Numbered from the stretch's first letter, positions 17,955 to 28,031 are shown. The stretch: DNA of 64,000 nucleotides from a bacterium (GCA_029945425.1 JAQSDV010000002.1:937960-1001959); one strand, 5' to 3'. The notes: generated by a model from the letters alone, not told the origin. Translations and numbers: made by a program.

Positions 17955-20090
17955 TTAGCCGGCAGCCAGTTTCGCAACGACAGCCACCAGCAGGATCGCC
18001 ACGATGTTCGTGATCTTGATCAGCGGGTTGACAGCGGGACCAGCGGTGTCCTTGTAGGGATCGCCGACGGTATCGCCCGTCACGGCAGCTTTGTGGGCGT
18101 CAGAGCCCTTGCCGCCGTAATGGCCTTCTTCGATGTATTTTTTCGCGTTGTCCCATGCGCCGCCACCCGAGGTCATCGAGATAGCAACGAACAGGCCCGT
18201 CACGATCGTGCCGACCAGCATCGCGCCAACGGCCTGGAAGCCGGAAGCCATCGAGCCGGAAACAGCCTTCACGACATAGTACAGGACGACCGGGGACAGA
18301 ACCGGCAGCAGCGACGGAATAACCATTTCCTTGATCGCAGCCTTCGTCAGCATGTCCACGGCGCGGCCGTAGTCAGGCTTGGAAGTGCCTTTCAGGATGC
18401 CCGGGATTTCGCGCAACTGGCGACGGACTTCCACGACGATCGAGCCAGCCGCACGGCCGACAGCGGTCATGCACATCGCGCCGAACAGGTACGGCAGCAT
18501 GCCGCCCAGGAACAGGCCGATGATCACGAACGGCTCGTTGAGCGGGAACGTAACGTCGAGGGCCGTATGGCCGCCCTTCGTGACGTAATCCGACGCAACG
18601 CCGAAGTAATGCTTCAGCTCTTCGGTGAAGGCCGCGAACAGCACGAGTGCCGCAAGACCGGCGGAGCCGATCGCGTAGCCTTTCGTGACAGCCTTGGTCG
18701 TGTTGCCGACAGCGTCCAGCGCGTCGGTGACGACGCGGACTTTTTTCGGCAGTTCCGACATTTCGGCGATACCGCCGGCGTTGTCGGTGACCGGGCCGTA
18801 AGCGTCAAGCGCGACGATCATGCCGGCAAGCGCCAGCATGGTGGTTGCCGCAAGCGAGATACCGTAGAGGCCAGCCGCGTTGTAAGCGACGTAGATGCCA
18901 ACCGCGATCACGATCACGGGCAGCGCGGTCGATTCAAGCGAGATCGCCAAGCCCTGGATCACGTTCGTGCCATGGCCGGTTTCGGATGCTTTCGCAATCG
19001 AACGGACGGGGCGGAACGCGGTCGAAGTGTAGTACTCGGTGATCCAGACCATCAGCGCGGTGACGATCAGGCCGACAATCGCGCAATGGAACAGCTTCAT
19101 GCCGGTCAGGGTCGCACCCGACAGCAGCGCGAGCGGCGTGTTCATGCCGACGGTCGAGTCAATCGCCCACCAGACGAGGCCGAGCGAAAGGACGCCGGTC
19201 ACGATGAGGCCTTTATAGAGGGCGCCCATGATGTTTTCCGACGAGCCGAGACGCACGAAGTAAGTGCCTGCGATCGAGGAGATGATGCAAAGGCCGCAGA
19301 TCAGCAGCGGCAGTTCCATCGCGCTGCGGACAACTTCCGGCGAGAATACCGATGCCGCGATCAGCATGGTCGCAACCAGCGTGACGGCATAGGTTTCGAA
19401 CAAGTCGGCAGCCATACCAGCGCAGTCGCCCACGTTGTCACCAACGTTGTCGGCGATGACCGCGGGGTTACGGGGGTCGTCCTCGGGCAGGTTGGCTTCA
19501 ACCTTGCCGCAAAGATCCGCGCCGACATCGGCGCCCTTGGTGAAGATACCGCCGCCCAGACGCGCGAAGATCGAGATCAGCGAAGCGCCGAAGCCCAGCG
19601 CCACGAGGGCCTCCAGGATTTCGCGCTGCGGCACGTTCTTGTTCAGCAGGACGAAGTAATACACGGAAACGCCGAGGAGGCCGAGACCGACCACCAGCAG
19701 GCCGGTGATCGCGCCCGATTTGAAGGCGACGGTCAGTGCTTCCTGCAAGCCTTTTTGCGCGGCGTCAGCCGTACGCACGTTGGCGCGAACGGAAACGTGC
19801 ATGCCGATGTAACCGGCGAGACCCGAGAGGACGGCACCGATCGTGAAGCCGATGCCGGTGCGCAGGCCGAGCGTGATGCCCAGCAGGATGGCGACCACAA
19901 CGCCGACGGCGGCGATGGTCGTGTACTGGCGGTTCAGGTAGGCTTGTGCGCCTTCCTGAATGGCGGCGGCGATTTCCTGCATGCGCGCGTTACCGGCGCT
20001 TTTGGACATGACCTGAAAGCTGGTCAGGATCCCGTACAGAAGTGCAAGCACCCCCGACGCAATCACGATTGTTTGAAGTTCAAACGGCAT
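17955..20090 (-). CDS. hppA: Membrane-bound proton-translocating pyrophosphatase
   Basis: 711 residues, about 16 membrane helices. Hydrolyses pyrophosphate to pump H+ across the inner membrane. The catalytic loop is intact: [11 protein letters not shown] (188-198) and the acidic [21 protein letters not shown]. The K+-independence marker is present in [10 protein letters not shown] (Lys where K+-dependent enzymes have Ala). AGAGGAAATAAA before the ATG is the ribosome site and forms one arm of an inverted repeat (20097-20178). Confidence 0.97.
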   Translation of the reverse strand: MPFELQTIVIASGVLALLYGILTSFQVMSKSAGNARMQEIAAAIQEGAQAYLNRQYTTIAAVGVVVAILLGITLGLRTGIGFTIGAVLSGLAGYIGMHVSVRANVRTADAAQKGLQEALTVAFKSGAITGLLVVGLGLLGVSVYYFVLLNKNVPQREILEALVALGFGASLISIFARLGGGIFTKGADVGADLCGKVEANLPEDDPRNPAVIADNVGDNVGDCAGMAADLFETYAVTLVATMLIAASVFSPEVVRSAMELPLLICGLCIISSIAGTYFVRLGSSENIMGALYKGLIVTGVLSLGLVWWAIDSTVGMNTPLALLSGATLTGMKLFHCAIVGLIVTALMVWITEYYTSTAFRPVRSIAKASETGHGTNVIQGLAISLESTALPVIVIAVGIYVAYNAAGLYGISLAATTMLALAGMIVALDAYGPVTDNAGGIAEMSELPKKVRVVTDALDAVGNTTKAVTKGYAIGSAGLAALVLFAAFTEELKHYFGVASDYVTKGGHTALDVTFPLNEPFVIIGLFLGGMLPYLFGAMCMTAVGRAAGSIVVEVRRQLREIPGILKGTSKPDYGRAVDMLTKAAIKEMVIPSLLPVLSPVVLYYVVKAVSGSMASGFQAVGAMLVGTIVTGLFVAISMTSGGGAWDNAKKYIEEGHYGGKGSDAHKAAVTGDTVGDPYKDTAGPAVNPLIKITNIVAILLVAVVAKLAAG

Positions 20091-20096
20091 TTTATT

Positions 20097-20178
20097 TCCT
20101 CTTATATATATCGAGTTAAGCCGGGTTGCGGCATGCTTGGTTTTTGAGTTGGCAGAATGTGCCTAATATATAAGAGGA
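20097..20178. repeat. Inverted repeat upstream of hppA
   Basis: CCTCTTATATAT at 20098-20109 is mirrored by ATATATAAGAGG at about 20166-20177. The left arm carries the hppA ribosome site. The arms could pair in the leader RNA or bind a regulator. The rest of 20091-20332 shows no gene. Confidence 0.4.
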
Positions 20179-20332
20179 TAGCAACCCCCTGTTCCCATAT
20201 CCGTGGAACTTTTTGAACGGGGTGATGCAGGGTTGTCACGCTTATGGTCAAACCCATTTGACAGAATTGATTTTACTGTGGTAGAACAAGCATATCCCGC
20301 AGGATTTTTTGGAACATACCACGGATCAGCCG

Positions 20333-21007
20333 ATGACCCCCGCAGATAAAAAACGCGCGCTGGAAATCTCCACAAAAGCCACTCCCGGCCCCTGGTCGTT
20401 CGAGGATGACAGCTGGGTTGGCCCCTCCAAATTCTCCATCCATGCCGATCCCGCGCCCAACCTGCGCGGCCCCACCATCATGGGCAATATCGAGATCGAC
20501 ATGAACGGCCTTAACAACCTCGCCTTCGTGACCGAAGCGCGCACGCTGCTGCCCAAGGCGCTGCTGCACATCCAGACGCTGGAATGCGACATCGAAAACC
20601 TGAAATCCGGTTTCGCCAAGACATCGAACCCCATCATGACGCTGGCTGAAATCACGCGCGCGAAAGAGCTTGTGGCGATTGCGACCAAAGGCGAATGGTC
20701 GTGGGAAGACGACAGCCAGATCGGCCCCGGCGTTGTGACGCTCTATGCCGGCCGTGGCGCGATGATGCACGGCCTCAACCTGTTCGGCCGTTTTGACACC
20801 GATGCCAACCGCGACAACAACCTCGCCTTCATCACCGAAGCGCGCGACCTGCTGCCCAAGGCGATGGCGCATCTGGAAGGCCTCAGCAACGAAGTGCAGC
20901 GCATCACCCGCCCTGCCCTGACCCTGAAACCCGCGCCCGCCCATACCGTGAAGCCGCCCGCACCAAAACCGCCGGGCGTGTGGAATGACGACGAGACGAA
21001 GAAGTAA
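20333..21007 (+). CDS. Protein of two tandem Ead/Ea22-like units
   Basis: 224 residues from ATG 20333; a TTG at 20309 preceded by CAGGA is the alternative. Two copies of one unit: TKATPGPWSFEDDSWVGPSKF to NNLAFVTEARTLLPKALLHI (about 14-85) and ATKGEWSWEDDSQIGPGV to NNLAFITEARDLLPKAMAHL (about 115-185). The (A)TPGPW ... AFIxxAR..LP pattern is that of Ead/Ea22-like proteins, usually phage-borne. A Pro-rich tail follows. Start residues MTPADKK echo MTPADKQ of the gene at 21107-21373. Function unknown. Confidence 0.6.
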   Translation: MTPADKKRALEISTKATPGPWSFEDDSWVGPSKFSIHADPAPNLRGPTIMGNIEIDMNGLNNLAFVTEARTLLPKALLHIQTLECDIENLKSGFAKTSNPIMTLAEITRAKELVAIATKGEWSWEDDSQIGPGVVTLYAGRGAMMHGLNLFGRFDTDANRDNNLAFITEARDLLPKAMAHLEGLSNEVQRITRPALTLKPAPAHTVKPPAPKPPGVWNDDETKK

Positions 21008-21020
21008 TCACGAAATCACC

Positions 21021-21047
21021 GTCATCCTGAGCGCAGCGAAGGATGAC
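21021..21047. repeat. Dispersed palindromic element, copy 1
   Basis: 27 bases with perfect 7-base arms GTCATCC/GGATGAC around TGAGCGCAGCGAA. A diverged copy with a compensating pair change lies at 28005-28031. Confidence 0.6.
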
Positions 21048-21055
21048 AACGGGAT

Positions 21056-21089
21056 AAAAAAAGCCGGAACATCGCTGTTCCGGCTTTTT
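21056..21089 (+). terminator. Bidirectional terminator
   Basis: AAAAAGCCGGAAC atcgct GTTCCGGCTTTTT: 13-base stem with A and T runs at both sides, between convergent genes ending at 21007 and 21107. Confidence 0.85.
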
Positions 21090-21106
21090 AAATTATCGCG
21101 CAACGA

Positions 21107-21373
21107 TTACGGGCGCATGCCGCGGATCGGCTTTTTCATGCCGTCCTCGAATTTTTCGATGATCTGGTCGAGGGTGACTTTGCCGGTTGCGATGACCTTG
21201 TCCACTTCGTTGAAGAACTGGGGGGCTTGCAGGGTTGCTTCGACCAGCATGCGGCGGGTGACGGGCTGGCCGTCATGCGTGGCGATGCCCTGCACAGGTT
21301 CATCTGCATAGGGGGACGCGTTCACGGCATTGTTGAACGCGGTGGTGAGTTTTTGCTTGTCGGCGGGGGTCAT
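21107..21373 (-). CDS. Hypothetical small protein
   Basis: 88 residues from ATG 21373, preceded by AAGGA at nine bases; an upstream extension to 21415 lacks support. Soluble and helical: MTPADKQKLTTAFNNAVNA, RRMLVEATLQAPQFFNEVDK, LDQIIEKFEDGMKK. No family recognised. Confidence 0.6.
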   Translation of the reverse strand: MTPADKQKLTTAFNNAVNASPYADEPVQGIATHDGQPVTRRMLVEATLQAPQFFNEVDKVIATGKVTLDQIIEKFEDGMKKPIRGMRP

Positions 21374-21441
21374 GCGAAAAATCCTTATATAAATTGAATG
21401 AAGGATTCGTAGCACCGAACGCCCGCCATTTCCAGATAGAA

Positions 21442-21473
21442 AAAACGCCGGAGCATCCGCCCCGGCGTTTTTT
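21442..21473 (-). terminator. Bidirectional terminator
   Basis: AAAACGCCGG and CCGGCGTTTT arms around a GC-rich loop, between genes on the minus strand (start at 21373 and stop at 21491). It ends the transcript of the 33-aa gene. Confidence 0.8.
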
Positions 21474-21490
21474 AATCAAGCGGGCAGGAA

Positions 21491-21592
21491 TTACTTGCCG
21501 GCTTTTTTGGCGCGTTTATCAGCGCGTTTTTCGTCAGCCGTTTTCTTCGGCGCTTTTTTGACGTTCTTTTTTGCATCTTGTGATTTAGCCAT
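21491..21592 (-). CDS. Very small Lys/Ala-rich protein
   Basis: 33 residues: begins MAKSQDAKKNVKKAPKKT and ends KRAKKAGK. Strongly basic; GGGAGAATTCTC precedes the ATG as ribosome site. Short Lys-rich proteins beginning MAKSQDAKKN are common in proteobacteria and have no assigned role; nucleic-acid binding is an inference. Ends 18 bases before a strong terminator. Confidence 0.7.
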   Translation of the reverse strand: MAKSQDAKKNVKKAPKKTADEKRADKRAKKAGK

Positions 21593-21678
21593 GAGAATTC
21601 TCCCTGAAAAAATACAGCGCAAGCGACATGCTGCGCTGCATGAAGTTTCCGCCTAAAACGCGTTGCCGTCAAGCACCG

Positions 21679-22368
21679 CTATTTAAACAGCCCCTTGATC
21701 GCCCCTTCCGCGCCGTCCAGCACCTTGCCGACGGGCTTCATGATGCTGGCCTTGGTCGCGGCATTGGTGGCGGCGTTCATGATGCGGGGGACAACCTGCC
21801 GTGCCACTTCGGCGGCACTCGCGGGTTTCGATTTGGTGCCGAGGTCGGTCATGGTGATGGGCGGCAGGTCTATCGCCTGTTCCCCGATGCCCGGCAGATG
21901 CGGCACCAGTTTTGCGTTGATGATGCGCAGTTTCTTGATGATCAGCTTGGGCGCTTCGGCGGATGCCGCGCTCTTGCCGCTCGTGGATTTGATGTTGCGG
22001 CGAAGGGCGTCGATATTGGTGCCGCCGCTGTTGCCGATGTAATAGGTGACGTTCATGCCGTCGACCACCACCTCGTTCAGCGTCACAACCTCGCGCGTGA
22101 TTTCGCCCACCGCGAAAGTGATGCTTTCCGTTTTCAGGAACGTGTTGCCATAGGGTTTCGGGTTATCGACCGTCAGCTTGCCGATGGCGGCCTTCATTTC
22201 GGGGAATGAAAAGGTGAGCGAACTGACATGCACCGGCGTGCCGAGCGCCGCCGTGCCCGCTTCCTCGATCAGCCGTTTCGCGGTGCTGTTGAAATTGAGG
22301 TACACGGCCGCGCCGCCTGCGGCCAAAATGAGCAGAAACAGCAGCAGAAACTTTTTCATGTATTTCAT
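21679..22368 (-). CDS. AsmA-like membrane-anchored protein
   Basis: 229 residues. One N-terminal membrane helix (FLLLFLLILAAGGAAVYL), then a periplasmic domain in the style of AsmA/DUF748 proteins: AKRLIEEAGTAALGTPVHVSSLTFSFPEMKAAIGKLTVDNPKPY. The C-terminus is Ala-rich helix. Starts are possible at 22368 or 22359. Such proteins are linked to outer-membrane lipid transport or biogenesis; a precise role is not evident. Confidence 0.65.
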   Translation of the reverse strand: MKYMKKFLLLFLLILAAGGAAVYLNFNSTAKRLIEEAGTAALGTPVHVSSLTFSFPEMKAAIGKLTVDNPKPYGNTFLKTESITFAVGEITREVVTLNEVVVDGMNVTYYIGNSGGTNIDALRRNIKSTSGKSAASAEAPKLIIKKLRIINAKLVPHLPGIGEQAIDLPPITMTDLGTKSKPASAAEVARQVVPRIMNAATNAATKASIMKPVGKVLDGAEGAIKGLFK

Positions 22369-22402
22369 CCATGTGGAAAATTCAGGCGGGGAAATATTTT
22401 AA

Positions 22403-22430
22403 ACCCCCGTGCATTTGAGCATGCGGGGGT
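22403..22430 (-). terminator. Terminator of a minus-strand transcript upstream of the AsmA-like gene
   Basis: ACCCCCG-TGCAT/ATGC-GGGGGT hairpin followed on the minus strand by TTTAAAATATTT. It would end a transcript that comes from about 22800 and holds no recognised gene. Confidence 0.6.
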
Positions 22431-22445
22431 GGAGGGATCAATACC

Positions 22446-22500
22446 GGGCATCGCGCTTTTCCTCGAAACATCTCCTTTCTTGTTCAGCTGCGCGATGCCC
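22446..22500. other. 11-bp inverted repeat in gene-free structured region
   Basis: GGGCATCGCGC (22446-22456) and GCGCGATGCCC (22490-22500) can pair perfectly, enclosing 33 bases that hold TCTCCTTTC on the plus strand (AAAGGAGA on the minus). It is one of several hairpins in the gene-free stretch 22431-22860, which also has CCGCA/TGCGG around TCCTCCTC at about 22570-22592. On the plus strand loops look like anti-Shine-Dalgarno sites of small RNAs; on the minus strand they look like ribosome sites. Confidence 0.45.
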
Positions 22501-22636
22501 TATAAATTATTCAATAAAACCATGCTGTCTTTACGTCTGTGTCGCTTCGGTCCCTGTCCTTCAAACTTGCCGCAATCCTCCTCGCTGCGGTTTAACCTGC
22601 TATCGGTTGAAAGTGATCGTATCCTCGTTATGCGGG

Positions 22637-22687
22637 TTACTTCTGCAGGCCTCCTTCCAGTTTGAATGTCAGCTTCTGTTTCGTCAT
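22637..22687 (-). CDS. Possible 16-aa peptide
   Basis: MTKQKLTFKLEGGLQK with GAAAGGA eight bases before the ATG. Only the strong ribosome site and the absence of another gene here support it; it may be a leader peptide or chance. Confidence 0.2.
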   Translation of the reverse strand: MTKQKLTFKLEGGLQK

Positions 22688-22990
22688 CTCGCCGTTCCTT
22701 TCAGATGTAGTTGCAGCGTTTCGCGTCACCGCGAATTGTTCGGGTCCGGTATTTTTCAGGGGGTTTTCAGGTTTGTTTTTCAGTCTGCTGGCGCTTCCGT
22801 CTCTCCTCTTGTTGCCGCCACTCGTTAACTCATAATTAAATCCTTACATGGCAAAGATTGGCCGTCAAACACATCCAGAAATATGCATATAATTCAAATA
22901 CTTAATTATGCTCATGTTTTACCTATGTGGTTGCATCATACCGCGCCGATTCTTCCCAAGCCTTTGGAAATCCATGCTAAAAATCGGGGC

Positions 22991-24292
22991 ATGATTCCCA
23001 TGCGCGACCTTGTCCGGACTTTCGCAAAAATCGGCTGCCTCGGCTTCGGCGGGCCGGCGGGACAGATCGCGCTCATGCACAAGATACTGGTCGAGGAAAA
23101 AAACTGGATCAGCGATGCGCGTTTCATGCATGCGCTGAATTACTGCATGCTGCTGCCGGGGCCGGAGGCGATGCAGCTGGCGACATATATCGGCTGGCTG
23201 CTGCACAAGACATGGGGCGGCATCGTGGCGGGGCTGCTGTTCCTGCTGCCCGGATTTTTTATCATGCTCGCGCTTGCCGCAATTTACGCGCAGTACCACA
23301 AAGCGCCGCTGGTGGCCGCGCTGTTCTTCGGGTTGAAACCCGCGGTGCTGGTTATTGTGGTGGAGGCGTTGCTCCGCATCGGCAAACGCGCGCTGCGCAC
23401 GCCTGCGGCCTACAAACTCGCCGCTTTATCCTTCATCTGCATTTTTTTCCTTGGCGTCCCCTTCCCCATCATCGTGCTGGCGGCGGGCGCGTTCGGCTAT
23501 GTGGGGCGCGATACTGCGTTCAAGGCAGCACCCGTGCCGGAAAAAACAGCAACCGATAAAGAAAGCGTCATCGATAAAATGATGACGGAGAATAATCTGA
23601 ATCATGCCAGCCCGCTATTCGCGCGTCCGCTCGGCACGCTGTTCGACTGGCTGGCGATATGGTTCACGCCGCTGCTGCTGTCCTATTATTACTTCGGTAG
23701 TAACCATATCCTGTCGCAAATCGGCGCGGCATTCAGCAAGCTGGCGGTGGTGACCTTCGGCGGCGCGTATGCCGCGCTTGCCTATGTCGCGCAGATGGAA
23801 TTGATCCCGCCGCCCGATATGCTGAACGGCCTCGGCCTTGCCGAAACTACGCCGGGGCCGCTGATCCTTGTGCTGGAATATGTCGGCTACCTCGCGGCGT
23901 ATAAGCCGCATGGGCATCTGTTCGGCCTTGCAGGGGCAACGCTGGCCGCATGGGTCACCTTTGCGCCCTGTTTCCTCTGGATCTTCCTCGGCGCGCCCTA
24001 TGTGGAGCAGGCGCGGCATAACAAGGCGCTTGCCGCGTCCCTGTCCGCCATCACCGCCGCGGTGACAGGCGTGATCCTGAACCTCGCCGTCTGGTTCGCG
24101 CTGCACACATTATTCGCCAAGGTCGAGCCGTTCAAGCAAACCGGCATCACGCTCTACAAGGTTTCGCAACCCGATCCGGCCGCCATCGCGATTGCCGCAA
24201 TCGCGGCACTCTGTACGTTCAAATTCAAATGGAACCTGCTTGCCACACTCGGGCTCTGCGCCGCGCTGGGGCTTGCGCTGAAACTGGTTTAA
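22991..24292 (+). CDS. chrA: Chromate efflux transporter (CHR family, two-domain)
   Basis: 433 residues if begun at 22991 (Met at 23000 also possible; a longer reading from 22883 is AT-rich and unlikely). Two homologous halves: LVRTFAKIGCLGFGGPAGQIALMH ... LPGPEAMQLATYIGW and FSKLAVVTFGGAYAALAYVAQ ... AETTPGPLILVLEYVGY, the paired GGP / PGP marks of ChrA. About ten membrane helices. Exports chromate by proton or sulfate coupling in known members. Confidence 0.92.
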   Translation: MIPMRDLVRTFAKIGCLGFGGPAGQIALMHKILVEEKNWISDARFMHALNYCMLLPGPEAMQLATYIGWLLHKTWGGIVAGLLFLLPGFFIMLALAAIYAQYHKAPLVAALFFGLKPAVLVIVVEALLRIGKRALRTPAAYKLAALSFICIFFLGVPFPIIVLAAGAFGYVGRDTAFKAAPVPEKTATDKESVIDKMMTENNLNHASPLFARPLGTLFDWLAIWFTPLLLSYYYFGSNHILSQIGAAFSKLAVVTFGGAYAALAYVAQMELIPPPDMLNGLGLAETTPGPLILVLEYVGYLAAYKPHGHLFGLAGATLAAWVTFAPCFLWIFLGAPYVEQARHNKALAASLSAITAAVTGVILNLAVWFALHTLFAKVEPFKQTGITLYKVSQPDPAAIAIAAIAALCTFKFKWNLLATLGLCAALGLALKLV

Positions 24293-24651
24293 CCGCCCGT
24301 GCAGAGGTTATTCACGCAACCGGCCTTGAACGGCGTCGGTGAACAAGGGCCGCGCGTCGACCAGTCGGCGGCGCAGGCTTCGCGGACTTTCCCCTGCTCG
24401 GCCTCGAGCGCGGTCAGGAATTCGGGGCTGGAATGATTGCGCGGCAGGATGATCGCGGGCTTGCAGCCATCGGCGCGATAGAAAAATCCTTCACAATCGC
24501 TATCGACGCTGCAGGTTTTGGGCTGTGACTGTAAAAACGCCTCCAGCCTTTCCTGTGCAGCGATGCAGCCGTCCGATTCCGCCGATGCGGGAGTGGAAAA
24601 AAGGCCGAAAAAACAGCCCAGAACGATGGTGAGGGTGATGAATGTTTTCAT
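24289..24651 (-). CDS. Secreted Cys-rich hypothetical protein
   Basis: 120 residues from MKTFITLTIVLGCFFG (an ATG 27 bases earlier is possible). Signal peptide ending ASA. The mature part has about eight cysteines (SDGCIAA, KTCSVDSDCEGF, DGCKPA, REACAADW, GPCSP, AGCVNNLCTGG), so several disulfides are expected. Overlaps the convergent chrA stop by four bases. No family recognised. Confidence 0.6.
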   Translation of the reverse strand: MKTFITLTIVLGCFFGLFSTPASAESDGCIAAQERLEAFLQSQPKTCSVDSDCEGFFYRADGCKPAIILPRNHSSPEFLTALEAEQGKVREACAADWSTRGPCSPTPFKAGCVNNLCTGG

Positions 24652-24797
24652 GCTAAAATCATGTCGTAAAAACATCATTTAATCAAGTAGATACGAAACA
24701 GTTATGCAAAGCTGTGGGCAGTATTTATGTCTTTGTTCCGCACCCCGGAAATGGTAAAAATAACGCGATCAAAATATACCCCGAAAGGCCGTAAAAA

Positions 24798-27533
24798 GTG
24801 ACCACCGACAATACCGTCCGCACCTCCGATATCGCCCCTATTACGATCGAAGAGGAGATGCAGAAATCCTATCTCGATTACGCGATGAGCGTGATCGTGA
24901 GCCGCGCGCTGCCCGATGTGCGGGATGGTCTGAAACCCGTCCACCGCCGCATCCTGTACGCAATGCGCGAGGGCGGTTATGACTCGACGAAGCCTTTCAA
25001 GAAATCCGCCCGCATCGTCGGTGACGTGATGGGTAAATACCATCCGCATGGCGACAGCGCCATTTACGACGCGATGGTGCGTATGGCGCAGGACTTCTCG
25101 ATGCGCCTGATGCTTGTGGATTCACAGGGTAACTTTGGCTCGATGGATGGCGACCCGCCCGCGGCGATGCGTTATACCGAAGCGCGCCTGAACAAGGCCG
25201 CTGAATCGATGCTGGAGGATATCGACAAGGAAACCGTCGAATTCCAGCCCAACTACGATGAATCGACGCTGGAGCCAAAGGTGCTTCCCGCACGCTTCCC
25301 CAACCTGCTGGCGAACGGCGCATCGGGCATCGCGGTCGGCATGGCAACCAACATCCCGCCCCATAACCTTGGCGAAGTGATCGACGGCTGCATCGCCTAT
25401 GTCGACAACCCCGAAATTACAATTGATGAACTGATCGAAATTATCCCCGGCCCCGACTTCCCCACGGGCGGCCAGCTGATCGGCCGCAACGGCGTGATGG
25501 GTATGTACCACAACGGCCGCGGTTCGATGATGATGCGCGCCAAGACCTCGTTCGAGGAAGGCAAAAAAGACCGGGTCTCGATCATCGTCCACGAAATTCC
25601 CTATCAGGTGAACAAGTCCAAGCTGCTCGAGAAAATGGCGGAATGCGTGCGTGAGAAAAAGGTCGAGGGCATTTCCGACCTGCGCGATGAATCCGACCGC
25701 GACGGCGTGCGCGTGGTGATCGAGCTGAAAAAAGACGCTGTTCCCGATGTGGTGCTGAAGCAGCTGCAGAAGGAAACCGAACTGCAGACCAGCTTCCCCG
25801 CCAACATGCTGGCGCTGAACTACGGCCGCCCGATGACGATGAACCTCAAGATGATGATCGAGGCCTTCGTCAAGTTCCGCGAGGAAGTCATCGCGAAACG
25901 CACCATTTACGAGCTGAAAAAAGCCCGCGACCGCGCCCATATCTTGGCCGGTCTGGCGGTTGCGGTTGCGAACATCGACGAAATCATCGCGATCATCCGC
26001 ACCGCCAGCGACCCCAATGACGCGCGCGAAAAACTGACCGCGAAGCCCTGGGCCGCCGCGATTGTTGCGCCGCTGATCCAGCTGATTGACGATCCTTTGT
26101 ACCCGATTGCCAACGACAACACCTACCAGATGTCGGATGTTCAGGCACGCGCCATCCTCGACCTGCGCCTGCACCGCCTGACGGCGCTGGAGCGCGACAA
26201 GATCGGCGACGAGCTGAAGGAAGTTTGCGCCTATATCGCCGAATGCCTGCGCATTCTGGGCAGCCGCACCGAATTGATGCAATTGCTGCGCGATGAACTG
26301 GTCGAAATACGCGAAAAATTCGCAACGCCCCGCCGCACCGAACTGATCGCGCTGGAAAACGAAACCGATCTGGAAGATTTGATCCAGAAAGAAGACATGG
26401 TCGTGACCGTCAGCCATGCGGGCTACGTGAAACGCGTGCCGCTATCGACCTACCGCGCACAGAAACGCGGCGGCAAAGGCCGCACCGGCATGCAGACGAA
26501 GGACGAAGATTTCGTCACCGACCTGTTCATCGCCAATACCCATACGCCTGTCCTGTTCTTCACGAGCAGGGGCATCGTGCATAAAATGAAGGTTTACCGC
26601 CTGCCGCTGGGTACGCCCACGGCGCGCGGCAAGGCCTTCATCAACCTGCTGCCGCTGGAAGCGGGCGAGAAAATTTCGGTCGTCATGCCGCTGCCGGAGG
26701 ACGAGGAGACATGGGACAAGCTCGACGTCATCTTCGCCACCTCTCACGGCACCGTGCGCCGCAACAGCCTTGACGATTTCAGGAACGTGCGCGCCAACGG
26801 CCTTATCGCGATGAAGCTGGAGGGCGACGAAAAACTGATCGACGTTCGCACCTGCACCGACAAGAACGACATCCTGCTCTCCACCCGCAAGGGCAAGGCG
26901 ATCCGCTTCGGCGTCGCCGACTTGCGCGTGTTCAAGAGCCGCGCGTCGACGGGTATTCGCGGCATCAAGCTGATGACAGGCGACGAAGTCGTCTCCATCT
27001 CCATCATCCACAGCGTGGAGGCGACGCCGGACGAGCGCATCGCATACCTGCGCCGTGCATCGAAAGAACGCAACCAGATCGAGGATGAATCGGGCGAAGT
27101 TCCCGGCGGCGAGGCCGCGGGAGAAGATGGGGAAGAAGTCGCATCCGGCAACGTCGTACTGACTGATGACCGTTTCAACGAACTGGCCAAGCTGGAGGAA
27201 TTCCTGCTCGCCGTCACCAACAAGGGTTTCGGCAAGCGCACCTCGACCTATGAATATCGCGCCACCAACCGCGGAGGTTCAGGCATTTGGAACATGAAAC
27301 TGGGCAAGAAGAACGGCGAAATCGTCGGCTCCTTCAACGTCCATGACTCGGATGAAGCGATGCTGGTCACCAATGGCGGCCAGATCATCCGCATGCCGGT
27401 CGAGGATGTCCGCTTCGTGGGCCGTCAGTCCCAGGGCGTCACCCTGTTCCGCATCGACGGCGAAGGCGAAGAAGTCGTCTCGGCCGCGATCATCAAGGAT
27501 GTGGGTGCGGTGGAGGACGAGAAGACGGAATAG
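24798..27533 (+). CDS. gyrA: DNA gyrase subunit A
   Basis: 911 residues, GTG start. Catalytic Tyr126 in AMRYTEARL; quinolone region [11 protein letters not shown] keeps Ser and Asp at the E. coli 83/87 positions, so no classical resistance change is present. GyrA box QKRGGKG at about 554-560 opens the C-terminal beta-pinwheel. An acidic insert ([20 protein letters not shown], about 758-777) lies within the pinwheel and makes the protein slightly long. Confidence 0.98.
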   Translation: MTTDNTVRTSDIAPITIEEEMQKSYLDYAMSVIVSRALPDVRDGLKPVHRRILYAMREGGYDSTKPFKKSARIVGDVMGKYHPHGDSAIYDAMVRMAQDFSMRLMLVDSQGNFGSMDGDPPAAMRYTEARLNKAAESMLEDIDKETVEFQPNYDESTLEPKVLPARFPNLLANGASGIAVGMATNIPPHNLGEVIDGCIAYVDNPEITIDELIEIIPGPDFPTGGQLIGRNGVMGMYHNGRGSMMMRAKTSFEEGKKDRVSIIVHEIPYQVNKSKLLEKMAECVREKKVEGISDLRDESDRDGVRVVIELKKDAVPDVVLKQLQKETELQTSFPANMLALNYGRPMTMNLKMMIEAFVKFREEVIAKRTIYELKKARDRAHILAGLAVAVANIDEIIAIIRTASDPNDAREKLTAKPWAAAIVAPLIQLIDDPLYPIANDNTYQMSDVQARAILDLRLHRLTALERDKIGDELKEVCAYIAECLRILGSRTELMQLLRDELVEIREKFATPRRTELIALENETDLEDLIQKEDMVVTVSHAGYVKRVPLSTYRAQKRGGKGRTGMQTKDEDFVTDLFIANTHTPVLFFTSRGIVHKMKVYRLPLGTPTARGKAFINLLPLEAGEKISVVMPLPEDEETWDKLDVIFATSHGTVRRNSLDDFRNVRANGLIAMKLEGDEKLIDVRTCTDKNDILLSTRKGKAIRFGVADLRVFKSRASTGIRGIKLMTGDEVVSISIIHSVEATPDERIAYLRRASKERNQIEDESGEVPGGEAAGEDGEEVASGNVVLTDDRFNELAKLEEFLLAVTNKGFGKRTSTYEYRATNRGGSGIWNMKLGKKNGEIVGSFNVHDSDEAMLVTNGGQIIRMPVEDVRFVGRQSQGVTLFRIDGEGEEVVSAAIIKDVGAVEDEKTE

Positions 27534-27545
27534 CGTTTTCTTCTG

Positions 27546-27992
27546 ATGAGGAAATCCGTGACTGCAAAGGTGAGGCTTGTTTTAGCTTGGACAGCCGGCA
27601 TGACGCTATTTGATAGCGCTGCTTACGCTTGCTCTCTTTTACCAATTAGCTTCGACCCTTTTCCAACCTTATACCCTGTGATTATTGCCATCACAGCGAG
27701 CGGAATATTCGGTTTCAGGTGGCTTAAGAACTACCCTTCTTCCTCGAAGGATAAGAAAATCCGCCCAGCGATCGCACTCACCGCCATCGCGCCTTTATCA
27801 TTGATTATGGGGTTAATCGTATATCTTCTGTGGCCAGGATATGGACCCAAAGTAGGCTGTCCTGAAGAATGGAAACTTACAAGGAACTGTAAGTGTGTGT
27901 CGGCAGATGGAGAGATTAAACCAACAGAATCTATGGGTGTTACTATAAATCCAGCACGCCGATTAAAGGACCTGAGCAAAGGCTGGGAATAA
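27546..27992 (+). CDS. Hypothetical membrane protein
   Basis: 148 residues, three hydrophobic segments (about 10-28, 38-58, 75-96), then a Cys-containing tail KVGCPEEWKLTRNCKCVSADGE. It starts 12 bases after gyrA and uses more AT-rich codons, suggesting separate origin. No family recognised. Confidence 0.5.
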   Translation: MRKSVTAKVRLVLAWTAGMTLFDSAAYACSLLPISFDPFPTLYPVIIAITASGIFGFRWLKNYPSSSKDKKIRPAIALTAIAPLSLIMGLIVYLLWPGYGPKVGCPEEWKLTRNCKCVSADGEIKPTESMGVTINPARRLKDLSKGWE

Positions 27993-28004
27993 TCACCCTC
28001 CCAT

Positions 28005-28031
28005 GTCAGCGTGAGCGCAGCGAACGATGAC
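28005..28031. repeat. Dispersed palindromic element, copy 2
   Basis: Shares 23 of 27 bases with 21021-21047. The seventh arm pair is C-G in copy 1 and G-C here, so pairing is kept; one A/G mismatch at arm position 5. Confidence 0.6.

Noticed and set aside
17280..20147. 955-codon open frame on the plus strand opposite hppA
   Set aside because: Composition is Arg/Asp/His-rich as expected from the antisense of GC-rich code; hppA on the other strand is unmistakable.
22409..22828. 139-codon plus-strand open frame in the structured gap
   Set aside because: Cys/Ser/Arg-rich with no ribosome site; typical of non-coding DNA.
25122..26417. 431-codon open frame opposite gyrA
   Set aside because: Antisense of a certain gene.
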